A DNA stretch of 64,000 nucleotides from Varroa destructor (Eukaryota > Arthropoda > Arachnida > Mesostigmata > Varroidae), in assembly GCF_002443255.2 (NCBI RefSeq), contig NW_019211455.1, forward strand, positions 55,370,671-55,434,670. Direction: 5' to 3'. The notes below the pieces were generated by a model, which saw only the letters and a list, made by a program, of their open reading frames with translations, was not told the origin of the DNA and made no database searches. The position numbers and the translations under genes are program-made. Below are positions 23,110 to 35,960 of this stretch, piece by piece; position 1 is the stretch's first letter, and each line of letters opens with the position of its first letter.

Positions 23110-26100
23110 GGGTAATCATACAGAAAAACGGAAGTATATAATATGTTGATCAAAATCTATACCAAGAAATCGCCGTCAAGTCTAGCATTGCTAATAGAGG
23201 TCTTGCGCGTTTATTTAGTGTGAGTAAAAAAAGCAATGCTTGATGCGGTATCTATCTCTCATAAAGTTTTATTTTGTCTAGTCACATACGATCAAACATG
23301 ATCATTAGCGTTCAAAAGAAAGGAATTATGCCACAGTTAAGCATTTTCTTTGTATCCGACTCGTTGCCAAATCAACGTTTCTTCATCCAGTAACTTAGAT
23401 CTTTTGCCATGTAGAGCTAAATCTCGTTCCACCGTTTAAAGCAACTTCATCTCATATGATCATCGCTTAGCTTTTCAAACGATAAATTACCCAATTATGA
23501 CCGACATGGTGTGAAGTCTTCTCAAAATAGGGATGATAAAAACCTGCATTGTGTTGAGAAGAAGGGTATACAGATCATGTCCAGACCTTTAATTTCAACA
23601 GCTGTACCCGTATGATTATGCTCGTGTGCTCGGACGGTCTGCTGCTCGAGATTTGTGTAAGTTTTTGCATTTAAGTTATTCGTTGGCGGCGTTTGCGCGG
23701 CAGCAGCGTCGCTCGTCCAAGGCTCAGTAAGGTAGATAGACCGGGCACCGGCCAGATTGGGTGAGTATCGCCAGGTAGCTTCAGTCGCACACGTCCCCGC
23801 ACAGCAAAGGCGCCAGTATTTGGCAAAAACGCATCGTTAATAATCACCACGACGACCAGAGTCGGCTTGGCAGCCGGCATCCAACAATGAAGTGATATAA
23901 CGTAAGTTATATCTACGCCCCGAATATATAGCCTAGTCAACTTTTTCTGTTCGTGAGAAACGGGGACTGGGGGACTCGGACGATGGTTGAGAGACATCCT
24001 CCTGTCAAAGTAATTGCCATTCGACGACTTAAGGCCTATTAGCTCTCTCGACAAAGAGGAGCTGAACGACCGAACGGCTGCACGACCTGTAGCCTAGCAT
24101 GAATATGCGAGTGCGTGCAAAATATTTAATACAACGATAGCGATGCGACACAGGCAGGTAGCTAGCATAGACAAGACCGGCTAACAGTGACCACTTGATG
24201 TCCCGCTGCCGATCGGCAGGCAGGCAAAAAATAAGGAGATGAAAGGCGAAGTGGCTTAGGGAGATCTCTTGGAAACTCGAATCGAGCAAACCGAAATGGA
24301 GAACGACCGAATGGTCGTTTTTTGTTCAGTCAACGATTTCAGTCAAAAATGGGTCAACAGGGTTGTTAAGTCTGCTGCCGATGTCTTAGTGAGCGATACC
24401 GATTCCACCATTTAGAACATGACTTCAACAGGGCAGCATGAAGATGCGATAGACGCTAACAACACAAATAGGTTATACAAAAGTACCTACACACAAGTTT
24501 CGACAGTGTGTACTGACCCGGTATAAGGGAGATGCACGTTAAATACTACGCTAGACTTCTTTTTCTAGAATGGTCATGAGTACGTCTGTCGCATTCGGCA
24601 GGACATCAAAACGTTCACATTAATGGTATTACGGCCGCCCGTTTATGCAAGCAGACCAGCGTATATGGTACAATTATTTAATATTGTTTTATATAATACT
24701 CTGCGAGAAGAACAAGGCCGACTGCCGATATAGTAGCAATCCGCAGATCTATAGCGAGAGCTTGATTCATCGCTGATCGTTTTAAACGGCGCGCGTCAGT
24801 TAGATCCGTTTGGTGGGATTTGTTTGTATTGATGATACCAGCAATGACTAATATATCCATCGATAACAGCGGTGGTAGAGATGTCATTTTGCGTCGCAGT
24901 GTACGTAAAATCCGGTTTATAAAAAAATGCTGTAACTTTATTAATTACTCTCGTTTGAAGAATCTAACATCGATGCGTAATGAAGCTTATTCCACACCCA
25001 TGGGACCATCTACCTCATCTGCAAAAGCGAGCGAGCACATATCTGGTAGAAAATGGATATCAATTAACGTTAAATAGGACTTGTGGCAAAGTAGCCCCAT
25101 TTCAAAGCAGGGATTTGCGTATATCCCGATGATCCACATAGGCATTATTCCGCACGCAGCAGTTTATGAATGATACAACCACTGAAAGTGGCGACTAAAA
25201 CAACCTTTGATAATTGTCGTAACTAAAAGAGACAACATTGTCCACGCAGTTTTGACACATAAGAAAAACATGAGTAACTTGCAGCTGGTAACAAACACCA
25301 ACTTATCAGAACGACAAATATTATAATCGTGTATGTATCCCGGACTACCACTAGCAGATGATTTCCACTTCGGTTCTTTATTGACGTCTCCCATATGTGT
25401 ATTTTCACAACTCGGCCATCTACCAATTGTCTACTCTATGGGATTGATGAAATTTATTTAAAAATATCGTTTGCCATCTTTGGCCAGAACTTGTCCCGTA
25501 TTAAACACCAGAAACAGATAGTTAAACAGCTATAGCGGAGTTCGTATAAACATAATAACAGCGTTACTTTTCTTAAACGACGAAAAGTATCGGCACAACA
25601 TGCCATATCAGCGTACGTGCAGAGATTCATTGAACGACTATGTTTAGGTACAATGTAACCACGTGCTCAATAACCGTCGGCAAACAAAAACCACCATTGT
25701 GCGCATCATTAGGTTTCCTTCGATACATTCAGCACGAGTCGCAAAGCTAAACCCTTTCATAGCAGTCTTTTTGTCATCGTATTAGTTCTCGTACTATGAA
25801 CAAAGCCCCAGGGCCCACCATGCGGGACATCGTCAAATGGCATTAATCTACACTCTATTCGTATTTGTCATAAATTTACCCTATTCTTTCTCGCTGTTTG
25901 TCATTTCTATTAATTTCACGTTCTTGAATCAACTGTTAGCAAGTCGTCATAGGATTACAGCGTGCCAGCGATGAACCGCCTATTGATGCGGTCACATAAC
26001 GCAAAACCACGGTGAGGACCAGCCTGATGGAGAGGTAGTTGAAGTCAATGGAAGAGTAGTGGGAGCAGCAGATAGTCGTGTAGTATCGCATCACAAAATG

Positions 26101-29100
26101 TGGCAAATTTTGAATGCGAGGACCTAGGCACATGGCTTTCGGCTACCTGTGCCTCACTGATCAAACCAAGCAGCTCTATATAAATATTGATAATGTACCT
26201 CCCGCTGGACGATGATTACTCAATTGTCTATAACATTTATACTGTATCGTCGTCGTCGTCCTCACCGCCTCATCGTTATATACACATTATTCGTATCGTA
26301 ATTGTAAAAACACAACGTTGTTCAAGTAGTTCCACTGGGTTGTGCTTGTCGCAATTGTTGTATATTTGTAAATTTCAAGCAAAGTCCAAAGCCGTTGAAT
26401 GAATGGAAATTTCATTTCACGGTAATAACCGATGGGCTTTGTAGAAAAGGCCATTGATGCCGGTCGTACAAGCAGTAAAATGAATAATGCAATTGATGCG
26501 GTATCAAGTGATGTTAAAGGGTAAGTAGCTCACCGTTCAAGTGTTTAGGTCTTAGAAAATACCGCTCGGATACACTTCTTCGCTTCGGAGGTTTTTACCT
26601 AATAGAAAAAAACGTTTTTTCGTGGGCTCAGTCTAGCACTAATAAAAAAAAAAAAGAAAAAAAAACCGATTACATCTTTATTTTTCGGTTAACAATAATT
26701 ATTACAAGAGTAATGAAACGTTTGCGTCCTCTTTTCATAATAACATTTCTTTACTCTGATATTGTATGGCCTATTCGAATCTCGATCCCGATCATCGAGT
26801 CAACTGCCGATCAAACAGTGTGTGAACATGTACCTTCACTCAACAACAGCTGAATCGTATGCTACTGGTAGACAGGACAGGCGCAGCTCAAAAGAATGCA
26901 GGCACCCATTCATTCATTTCCGCGACGGACAAAGATTTGCTGGTTTATTTAATTGTAGGTGCCTCGGGCCCAGCCGACATTGACAACACTCGAACAGTGT
27001 TATATATTCATCTTCTGCATCCATAGGACAGACGTCGATTTGTAACCAGTTACGTTGATGCGGCCCTGTTGGAGGCGCTGCTTGCGTGTATGCGCACGGT
27101 CTAATGGACGGAATAGGCACTTGATCCGGTATAACTGTTTCGTACGTCGACTATGCCAGTTGACGCTTGGCGCGCTGCTGCCTTCGCCGTTATCGTCGCT
27201 AGTTTATTCCTAGCTGATTCCCGGTTAGATTCAAGCTTAACCGTTTTTGCAGTAACAGCGACATCCGCACGGGACGGCTGGTCCTTATAAGCATCGAACG
27301 GCTTCAGCGACCAGCGGAAGGCCTAAGGACAGCTCAGTATTGCCTTGGCCGTAGCGACTCTTTTCTTGTGTTCACCCCTGTGGCAAATGAGCTTGTGACA
27401 TGACAAGCTGGTATACTGAGTATGTCCCTCGTGCTACAGTAGCATCAATGCATTTAAGTTGGCTTCCGACGATAGTTGTAATCCCGTTTTACAGACAAAC
27501 CTTTGTCCTTCTCTCCAGTCACCCCTGCTATGTAAGTGAAGCTTGCGGCGGCTCTGGACAACGAGGTCGCGTTGCTGCAGAACGCAGTTGCCGCGCTCTA
27601 ACACAAATTCAAGCGATCTTAAGGATAGAACCAAACGACGACTCCAGCAGACAACTAACGACTGGCGGAAACAACAATTAATCAGAGAATAGACCTCGAA
27701 ATCAAAAGAAATTATAGGTAGAAATCAAGGGCCGTTCATTCAAGTATCTTGTTGGCGCTTTTGCGTACTAATGTTTTTTCTACAGATGTTATAGATACTA
27801 AAAGAACGTTGTATTGGACCTCTGACGGATAAGGTAACGAATGTTAGCAGCACACCTATTGATTATCGCCGCCAGCTAGGTGGCGCTGCCGGTAACTGAT
27901 GTTGCGCATGACAGAACAAGACGATGTGTGTAAAGGGGTGCCGGGGGTGAGGGGAAGGATGGTAAGAGATTGAGAATGGATGAAAATCCCTGTTGCTGTG
28001 AACGAACCGCACAGACTGTTATTGTTTCAGCTTCATAAAGGCTATCACTAGCACGCTTCTGAGCAGAACTGATATACGTTTTCGCTTTTGGCAATGCCGT
28101 TGGCGCGACTCGTGCTGCTGTTGTCGTGGGTGCATTTGAGTTGGATATGTGCGAGTATAAGCAAACATAGTCTACAATACAACTGAGGGAAATCTCATCG
28201 TTCGCTGGAGTTACACATGAGCCGGACGTATGAATGCGACTACGGCAGAAAAAAGGAACCCTGTCAGAAATCATAAAATTCAGTATACGTATGCATACAG
28301 ACAAACAAATAGACAATGGGCAAACAAAGTACAATAAGTAGACATAAAAGGAAGGGTTACGAGATCAGGCAAGATAGCACTAACAACGGCATTAAAATGA
28401 TTACTACATCAGGACAGTTAGATCAACCGCATCATAATGCATAACAACCCTGGAAACGACAAGCGCTACGCCAAAGAGTTAGTCACTAACTCTTTGGAGG
28501 TGCAGTTGGGGTGCGTTTCCCCTTGACGCAACGCCGGCAGCAGTACGGCTTAAGGCGAAATCAAAGCCAGGTAATGATACAACAGATGAACAAGATCAAG
28601 GTAGGCAATACAAACGGAACTGCCTACAGGCCACTGAGCCGCAGAAACCAACTGCGAACGGTCTAAGCAGAAACCTTGTTATGGCGCTAGATTATGAGTT
28701 AAAGAGTCAGCAATAGCTGAGGACCGTAGCTTATCGGTTTAAATGATTTTCATCGACAACGTTGAGACGTTGAAAAACAGATTGTAGGTCACATTTAGAA
28801 AGAGTTACTTTCTCACCGGTACCGGTTATTTCGTTATTGTACTATATAAAAATAATTAGGATATGGAGGCCGTATGAATGTAGCATGTAGCTGTCTCAGC
28901 GTGATCTGTTATGTCTATCGCCGCAACTATTAGTTCAGCTAGCGCTATAAGCAAGATCCGTCGCTCATTTAGGCTTGTTTGCACCCTATAAGTTTAAGTG
29001 TGGTTCAGAGGCAATCCTGCAGCTGATGATCTTTAGGACAAGGTCGAGATCGCGTGAAGGCCATCTTACTATTACCTGGCGATTGACAATTGGCTATTGG

Positions 29101-30500
29101 CGGCATTCATGGTTGTTAACCTCATAATTACATATCACTCGAGCTCGCGCACACGATCATTCGGTCATAGACAAACATTTCCAGAAGGTACGTTCTCCAG
29201 AGCTCTTAGACCACACATACAGCCAATTGCAGCCCGCATGGGGTCGTAAAATAACCAAGCGTCACTTGATGATCAAAACAGCTTAACCGCCGACCCATCT
29301 GACCCCCCGAACAGCAGCAGCGGCGCCATCGTAATCTATCCACATAACTATCTGTCCTCGGTCAATTGTTTACATACGTGTGCGTGCATGTCTCTGTTTC
29401 TGTGAACCTTTTCCTGTCTCACCCCTTTGATTCAATCTGTCAGTGGGTAGAGATCAAGGGCTCGCTTCGCATTCAAAGCTCATGTTGCAAGAGAGGCGAT
29501 ATTCACTCCACCTACGTTTTTGTGGCGTTCGATCGACTTCTTGGTCTTTGTTGTTTCCGCTTTTTCAGCTGAGACTGGCGGCCGCCGGGTTGTCGCCGCA
29601 GAAAAAACCCCGCTGTCATAGCTACAGACGTCACTACCCGCAACAGTAGCGCTGGGTAAAAACAATGTAACCCCACAGACAGCAGCCGGCGCGGACACCG
29701 CCGTCGTCGTCACCGGTGCAATCGTGGCTTTGATCAGAAGTAGAGTAATAGGCCAAGCCATCCCTCCGACGGCTGCCTTTCCTTTCTCTTGGTTCATGAA
29801 TGAGAAATGGGACAGCAGAGGACGAACCTAGGTTGGCATGCGAAAACGGTCAGACCACTAGTACTAAAAGTAACTTTTGTTGCTATTATTGGTATAATGA
29901 CTAAAAATAAGAAATCTCAGTGGGTGGGCACATGAACATCTCCGTTTCTCTGATATAGTCATGTAAAACAGGTTTACTGTACATTTTTGAACCCTTCGTT
30001 AACCAGTTGGCGTTGCTACTGCATCAAATTCCTAATCTGTATTAGCAGCAGCATCCTGCGCCCAGGGCCCCTAGTAATAATTACCCGACAAATTGCACTA
30101 TCCTTCCGCTGATATATGTGGCCCCATGAGGCGACGAAATGTTCTTTGGCTGGCTCTGCTGCCATTGTCGTTGGCGACGTGAACGCGAACCTCATTTGCA
30201 GCTCAAACGAGCATAGTACCCACGTTCATGGAACGACATACAGGCCATAATGTGGGTTGACACTGGCAGAGTTGGTAAGTCGGCCGCCTCGCGGCTGGCG
30301 TACCGTCACCTAATTAGTCCCCCGTCCCGTCCCCCCTAAATCGCTCTCACATCTCAGCTGCTAGCGGCAGGTAAGGGAAAGTATATGAAGGAATACGCCC
30401 TAGCGGCAACAACGACAGCAGTAGCAGTATTGGAACCGTAACGCTGATAACAGCAGTAAGAGCCTCCGTCCGAGTAACGGAACTGCATGACCTTGCTTAC
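23110..30500. other. Region without a recognised gene
   Basis: Two minus-strand open frames (24054-23671, ending in a PRKRRQR basic tail, and 28334-27876) are the longest, but neither shows a domain. The perfect inverted repeat at 28471 lies here. Confidence 0.5.
28471..28497. repeat. Perfect 13-bp inverted repeat
   Basis: CCAAAGAGTTAGT and ACTAACTCTTTGG are exact reverse complements separated by one C. The site could be a dimeric protein-binding site, or mark a fossil transposon end or footprint. No ORF depends on it. Confidence 0.9.
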
Positions 30501-30548
30501 CTTCTCTTCAGCAACGTCAGACAACGTCAAGGACGCTACCCACTTCAT
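30501..30548 (-). CDS. Possible short first coding exon
   Basis: ATG at 30548 opens MKWVASLTLSDVAEEK, ending at the strong donor AAG|GTAAGC (GT at 30500-30499). The frame continues past the donor with less coding character. The 16-residue length does not allow identification. Confidence 0.15.
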
Positions 30549-31913
30549 TATAGATTAAAAGAACGTACCAGGATGTATTAGTCATTAGTCTGTCACTAAG
30601 CAACTCATGCAACTACCGTAATTGCCACGTCGTGTTGTTTTAGCGGGAGAATTACCATCTGTCAAGGACGTCTTAGTAACGAATTTTAGTGGTAATTTAT
30701 CGTGATCACAGCCGGTAGCAATAGCATTCAGCTCCCGACACAACCGTAAAGTATAGCATAATATGGTCGAAATACAATTGATTTCTTTAAATATTAGGTA
30801 ATGTCTATGCTGGAACCAAAAAAAAAGAAGCTAAATAGATGCAAACGTCGCAGGCCAGTTCGAAAGGGGTCCGACAACGCGAACATTATGGTTGCTATGC
30901 AACAAAGGTAACAGCAATCGTGATATTAGCAGCGACGCAGCCGGTGCTGGTAAGCGTAGCGATTTTAGGCTAAATTAACGGAAAACAGAGTGGTTACGAA
31001 CCGGGCCTGTTGTCTCCACGTTTTCTTGCTAGCCAGCCTGTATAGCGTAATAAGCAATTTGTTTTGCAGTACACCAATCCCTGCCCCCCTTTGCCCCCTC
31101 ACGCCCGGAGGCGGTCGCGAAGCGAGCGGATTATCGTTTTATTCTACTTATCACCGCAGAAATTTTGCGATAATCTACAAAGACGATATCTGATTACGAG
31201 TCTAGATCAGCTTAATCACTCAATACTTTGCACTAGATGTTGCAATCACTGGAATATCACAAGAAGTCAGTTCCTAGAAGAGTGACTACTCATCGTTAAC
31301 CTAAAAACTGTAAAAAAATTGTAGGACACTGTTGTTCCCACAGTTAATTAAACCCAAAAAAGCTGTGTGATCGTCAACAATGTTAATGACGCGCGCCAGT
31401 AATTACCTTACCAAAGAGCTTCAAGGCCGTTCCACTTCAACCGGAGTTTGTCAGTTAGGCCGCCGCTACGTCCGCTGCAGACCAATGATGGCTCGTTCGG
31501 CCTTACCACAATGACAACGATATTAACGTGAGACTTGCGTTACCAATATGCCATTGATGCAAGGTCGTCACAATTAGTTGCAGCTATTGCCGGATAGTTA
31601 CAAAGATCATCGATAGACGTAATAATAATAGCAGCATCAGCATCAGCATTAGCATTCGGCTGCGGTACGGCGATCATCTGCGGTTTGCGATCGCGGCCAT
31701 CGTCGCCAATGGCGACCACCTAGATCACTGTCATTCCTGGCAGTGCTATGACATCATACAACTGCTGTAGTAGAAAGTCAATCTATTTCCGCCGCAGGAA
31801 GACCACCCGTTAGCTACTTGCGGCTGTCGCTACTACTGACAATGATTTCCGTCGATCTTCCCCTCAAGGGTCTGCAGGACACGCACTCACGCCCGCCAGC
31901 CGTAGTAGTTACA

Positions 31914-32054
31914 ATGGCGAGCAACACAAACAATGTGACGCATAGTCAGAACAACAATAACAGCTGTAAAAACTTCAGTTATCAACAGCATGTAGCAGCG
32001 TTTGGTCAGGTTAACAATTACGACTCTATCTTCAACAACCTGGGGTCACCATGA
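31914..32054 (+). CDS. Asn-rich ORF with good start context
   Basis: ATG 31914 lies in the context TTACAATGGCG. It opens MASNTNNVTHSQNNNN, followed by a Tyr/Gln/Asn-rich segment to TGA at 32054. A possible donor (CAG|GTTAAC) occurs inside. Asn/Gln-rich stretches of this kind occur at the starts of arthropod regulatory proteins but also arise from CAA/AAC repeats. Unidentified. Confidence 0.18.
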   Translation: MASNTNNVTHSQNNNNSCKNFSYQQHVAAFGQVNNYDSIFNNLGSP

Positions 32055-32274
32055 AAATCGCCACGGTTCGAATCATGTTCGTTTGGCATCGGATTGGGCG
32101 ACCGCCGGGTTTTGTTGCCATGTCCGTTTCAGCGTCCCTTTAGACGCCGAGCGTCAACTGCCTCCGGCTGTCTCGAACAGCAGCCCCATATTCAGGTCAC
32201 GTGATGATTGACAGCTGGGCAGAGCGTCAATGTTTAACTTTAGCAGAGTGCCCAATGTTAAATAACATCGTTAC

Positions 32275-32295
32275 TACTGCTGCTGCTGCTGCTGC
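32275..32295. repeat. (CTG)n microsatellite
   Basis: Seven tandem TGC/CTG triplets. They give an Ala run in the plus frame. Confidence 0.9.
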
Positions 32296-32412
32296 AGGCT
32301 TTCGCCGTTATCGTTCAAATATGGCAGCGACTATTGCAGCAAATAATTGCCAGTCTCTTCGTCCATTTCTCCTTGACTGGCTTCTTTTTTATAATCAGAA
32401 AATTGTTAACAA

Positions 32413-32420
32413 TGACGTCA
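32413..32420 (+). promoter_or_regulatory. Perfect CRE octamer
   Basis: TGACGTCA lies about 140 bases from the end of the GC-rich minus-strand open block at 32558-32839. It may be regulatory or chance. Confidence 0.2.
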
Positions 32421-32557
32421 ACGTTGACTACGACGCTGCTGTTGTAGCCATCATTGTCACCATTGTATCGCGCGATTAATGTCGTCCACGAGAAAATAGA
32501 ACAGAAAAAGCTGTCGGATATCTTTGCAACAAATATTAAATTCGTATTTCTCCGTAT

Positions 32558-32839
32558 CTATTCCTCGTGTACGAGCAGGACAGTTAGGCGAACTCGTGAG
32601 TCTTTGGGCAAGCTGAGATCGTCAGCGTTGTCAGACGTCGTCTTGCGTAACCGTTTCTTCCGCTTGTGCTTCTGTCGTAACTGCTGCTGTTGTGATGTGA
32701 TGCCCAGCTGATTCGCGATGGCGTTGTGTGGTCGAATGTTCGGCATAGCCGCCTCTCGTGATATCCATTGGCCGCTATCGTCGAACAGATAGATGACCGG
32801 ACGGCTGGCCTTACCGAGACGACGCCGTGACAACAGCGC
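32558..32839 (-). CDS. GC-rich open block with coding-like codons, possible exon
   Basis: The minus-strand frame is open for 94 codons after a TGA at 32842-32840 and ends with TAG at 32560-32558. Codon third positions are GC-rich compared with the surroundings. The translation includes SRRRLGKASRPVIYLFDD, a QQQQ run and a basic KHKRKKRLRK nuclear-localisation-like cluster. There is no ATG near its beginning, so it would need an upstream acceptor or a non-AUG start. The RRLGK opening recalls the RRLAKR start of vertebrate ZNF704, so an N-terminal exon of the Glut4EF-like gene 24 kb downstream is conceivable, but the similarity is only a few residues. Confidence 0.27.
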   Translation of the reverse strand, partial: ALLSRRRLGKASRPVIYLFDDSGQWISREAAMPNIRPHNAIANQLGITSQQQQLRQKHKRKKRLRKTTSDNADDLSLPKDSRVRLTVLLVHEE

Positions 32840-32847
32840 TCACGCCA

Positions 32848-32997
32848 TTAGCGACATCGGCGGCGACGTTTCAAATAAACCGCCACTTTAAAAGGCCGCC
32901 GCCACTGTCGCTGTTGTTCTAGCCACGACGATGCAGAAAATTCGTTGTGGCTTCGATGGCCCGTTAACGTATACTGATCTCTGCTGCTGTTCACCAT
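32848..32997 (-). CDS. Arginine-rich small ORF beside the GC-rich block
   Basis: ATG 32997 opens 49 codons (MVNSSRDQYTLTGHRSHNEF start) ending in a run of Arg before TAA at 32848. It immediately precedes, in a different frame, the 32839-32558 open block. The overlap of GC-rich sequence, an ATG and donor-like GTGAGC (32843) and GTAAGG sequences suggests a promoter-proximal first exon or 5' leader. Function unknown. Confidence 0.18.
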   Translation of the reverse strand: MVNSSRDQYTLTGHRSHNEFSASSWLEQQRQWRRPFKVAVYLKRRRRCR

Positions 32998-35744
32998 ATA
33001 CAGATCATCCTATGACGAATACTCGAGACTCCTATCAAGCCAGCTTCTCCTCCGTTTCGTCTGAAAGCAACCCCTGATACACCAGCGATGCGTCGTCTAG
33101 CACGAACAGCGCTGCGAAAACGTCCATCGGGAGCTGAAGTAACACAGTGCGCGGCCGACAAGTTTACTAATCAAAGAGTTGTTTCCATAGCTATAGAGCT
33201 AGGAGAATGATCTGTTTTTGCTTAGTTACATTGTTTATTGCACTCACAAAATCAAACGCGAAGGACCACAACCAGCTTAGCATTAACTTGCTAGACATTG
33301 GCTGATGAAAACCAGCACAAAATATCATGGCGTACTGTTACTCGAAGCTTGTAGATTCGTACCTATTTGCGGTACATATATATTATATATGTACGCACTA
33401 CGAAGGTAGATTAATAGATATTCGAGAAGTATTATGTTTACCGGCCTCGTCTTCAATAATAAAGTATCACATTAAACGCAGTTCTGTATCACTGTCAGCC
33501 AAAACTACTCAGTCTGTATGAATGTATACACAAACTCGATCGAGAATCTGCGCGCTCTAGTTCTGAAGCCATGTAATGTAGATGAGATAAAGCCAATAGC
33601 ACAGAGCTGCGACAAATCGTAGACAAAATTAAGACGACATGAAGAATCTTCGTACATTCGGAAGAGTCCATGTCGTCGTCGGAGTGATTAGAGTTTTCAT
33701 AAAGGCTATGGGTGTATGACAATCAATGATCATCTGGCATCACTACATCGAAGGTAAGCGTTCCGACACAATGAGCTAAACTGGTACAAGCGGAAACTAA
33801 ACACACGAAAGAAAACTCGAGACACGACCGAACACCTACTCTGTTCAGGCATCGTTTCGTAGACTGTGCGTATGTTTATACTCATGACACGAACAAGAAA
33901 GTAGCATTTAATTATATTTCCTTGTGGTCTCCAGCGCTTCCTATCTGCTTTGCTACGTTGTTAAAAATCGCAGATTACGTTGCTAAAACCTGGCAAATGG
34001 TCTTAAATATATAGGAAACAATATTATAAGAATTTATCGTAGACAATCAATCCTTCTTTCCGCCAAAACCTCGAATCTCGATGAACGTCGACTGGATGTT
34101 AACCAAAGGCCATATCTTCTCAGATTCCGCATGTGAATGTATGACAACCCGCATATACACAAGCAGGAATCTATTTATTTCTAAATATATGATGACTCAG
34201 AAAGATTCATAGCTGAACGAATATATCCGTCAGACGTATCACTCAGATAAATACGATCTAAAGTAGAAATGCTATCAGCACAAACTTCGACTTGAAGTAG
34301 CTAGCCAACCGACTGAAGTCGTCGATTGATTGAACGACATGTACAGCACGGCTCAGCGAATACAAAAGCTCGCATTTAGGCCGACTAGGCGTCCTAGAGT
34401 CTAGATAGGTTGTAAGCATCTAAAGGAAGACGATGTCTCACGCTCCTCCCGAGGCACCAGTACAAACGAATATACCTTTCCCTTTTTACTTTGCTTATTT
34501 CCTCCGCTGACTCAACTAGACCTGGTCCTGCCCTGCTGAAGCAGTACCGATTACTTACTGCCTGTTTCCCTATACTATTATGAAGCCTGGCTCTTTTGAA
34601 ATATCTCAGCCAATCAGACCTACCTTCGACTTCCTCCATGACATCTCACATGTCTTCCATTTCTTTACCTCACAAAATGAAAAAGAGGGCTTCTTTGGTC
34701 TCTTGTGCCTTAGGGATTGCTTCGAGCAGAGTGCCTTTCTTGGTCTTCCCACGCCCTCCAGCAACCTCATGGCCTCTATGAATCCGATGTGCCCTTTTGA
34801 TCGCTTATGTACTGACGGCGTTCCCGTTCAAGCCTGCTTATATGAGTTCATTTGACAGTAATTCGCGTGTTATACATTTTCACTTTTGTTTATTCCACCC
34901 ACTTCGATGTTGCTAACTCCTGTTCGCTTTGTGCTGCCGTAGGTTCGCTTCCCCACTAGTAAGTAACATAACAAACAGATGATTAAGGCGTATATGTACA
35001 ATCATAAAGACTGGAGGCTTAAGCGGCTTTGCCTGTTCATCAAGCAGCACATCGACATGGGCACACTAACCCAACAGACGCAACCCCATCTAAAGCATCG
35101 GAGACACAAGGGCGCAAACTCACACGCGCTGAACACCCGCATGGTTCAAGGATGAAGGTACTGACTACTGTTCGATAGCAGTAATAATCGTTTATCCACG
35201 GCTTTGCATTGCTTAAAGCTACGTAGGCCCGGAAATCGTAGCAGGAAGCAGCGCCACAGTTTTCTGAGGTACCAGCTCGGATAGAGGGTGTCACATCGAG
35301 GTAATTTCGATCAGTAACTCAGGCCGAAAGCTAGACCGGTATTTCGATTGAAAAGAACCCACGTACCACACCAGCTCAATAGATTGTAGCTAGTGCGGTT
35401 CTAAGTACAACGAGCAAGAATAGCTGAGGAAACCCTGCAGCTGAAGGCTTTCATCGAGCAACCGAGGTCATCTAAGCACCGCAAATCCGTATACTGTATC
35501 GAAGTCTTCGAGAAACTCACAAAACGAACTCAGACGAAAAAGCCAAAACAGATGGTTAAGCCAAAGTAAACGAATACGATGAGAGAATTGGAGGAGACAA
35601 AGCTTAGAGAAAAGGCACCTTTTGCTAAAACGAATATAATCTAATGATATTGGTAATAAACTAGCCAAAGGGTAGTTTGGCTAGGTCGCTGACATTCACG
35701 GGCGTTCTCAGAGAAAAACCGAGTCGAAACAAACAAAGTCCCTA

Positions 35745-35960
35745 CTAATCACTGGGCTGCTTTTTGAGCATCATTGCCACTAGAAACAGTAAATCGATTG
35801 AATAACCACGGTTAAGCGCCAGCAGGTCGCCACTGACAAACAAGGATACCGGTTCCGCCCCTCCATCGGTGCCAGGACCGATAAACAGCGCTCTATGTTT
35901 CACGCCACACATACAGAATAGCATAGATTGTACGTGGAAGCAGTGACTACGTAGGAACAA
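35745..35960 (-). other. Open frame with coding-like composition, unrecognised
   Basis: A 71-codon minus-strand frame includes LFIGPGTDGGAEPVSLFVSG with GC-ending codons and a hydrophobic end before TAG. It has no clear splice signals. Possible isolated exon or chance. Confidence 0.15.

Noticed and set aside
27876..28334. 152-codon minus-strand ORF
   Set aside because: No recognisable domain, signal or splice context; length still plausible by chance in 64 kb.
32060..32080. tRNA B box-like GGTTCGAATC
   Set aside because: No A box upstream at tRNA distance and no cloverleaf.
32454..32711. Plus-strand Cys/Arg-rich ORF
   Set aside because: Antisense of the GC-rich minus-strand block, which has better codon character.
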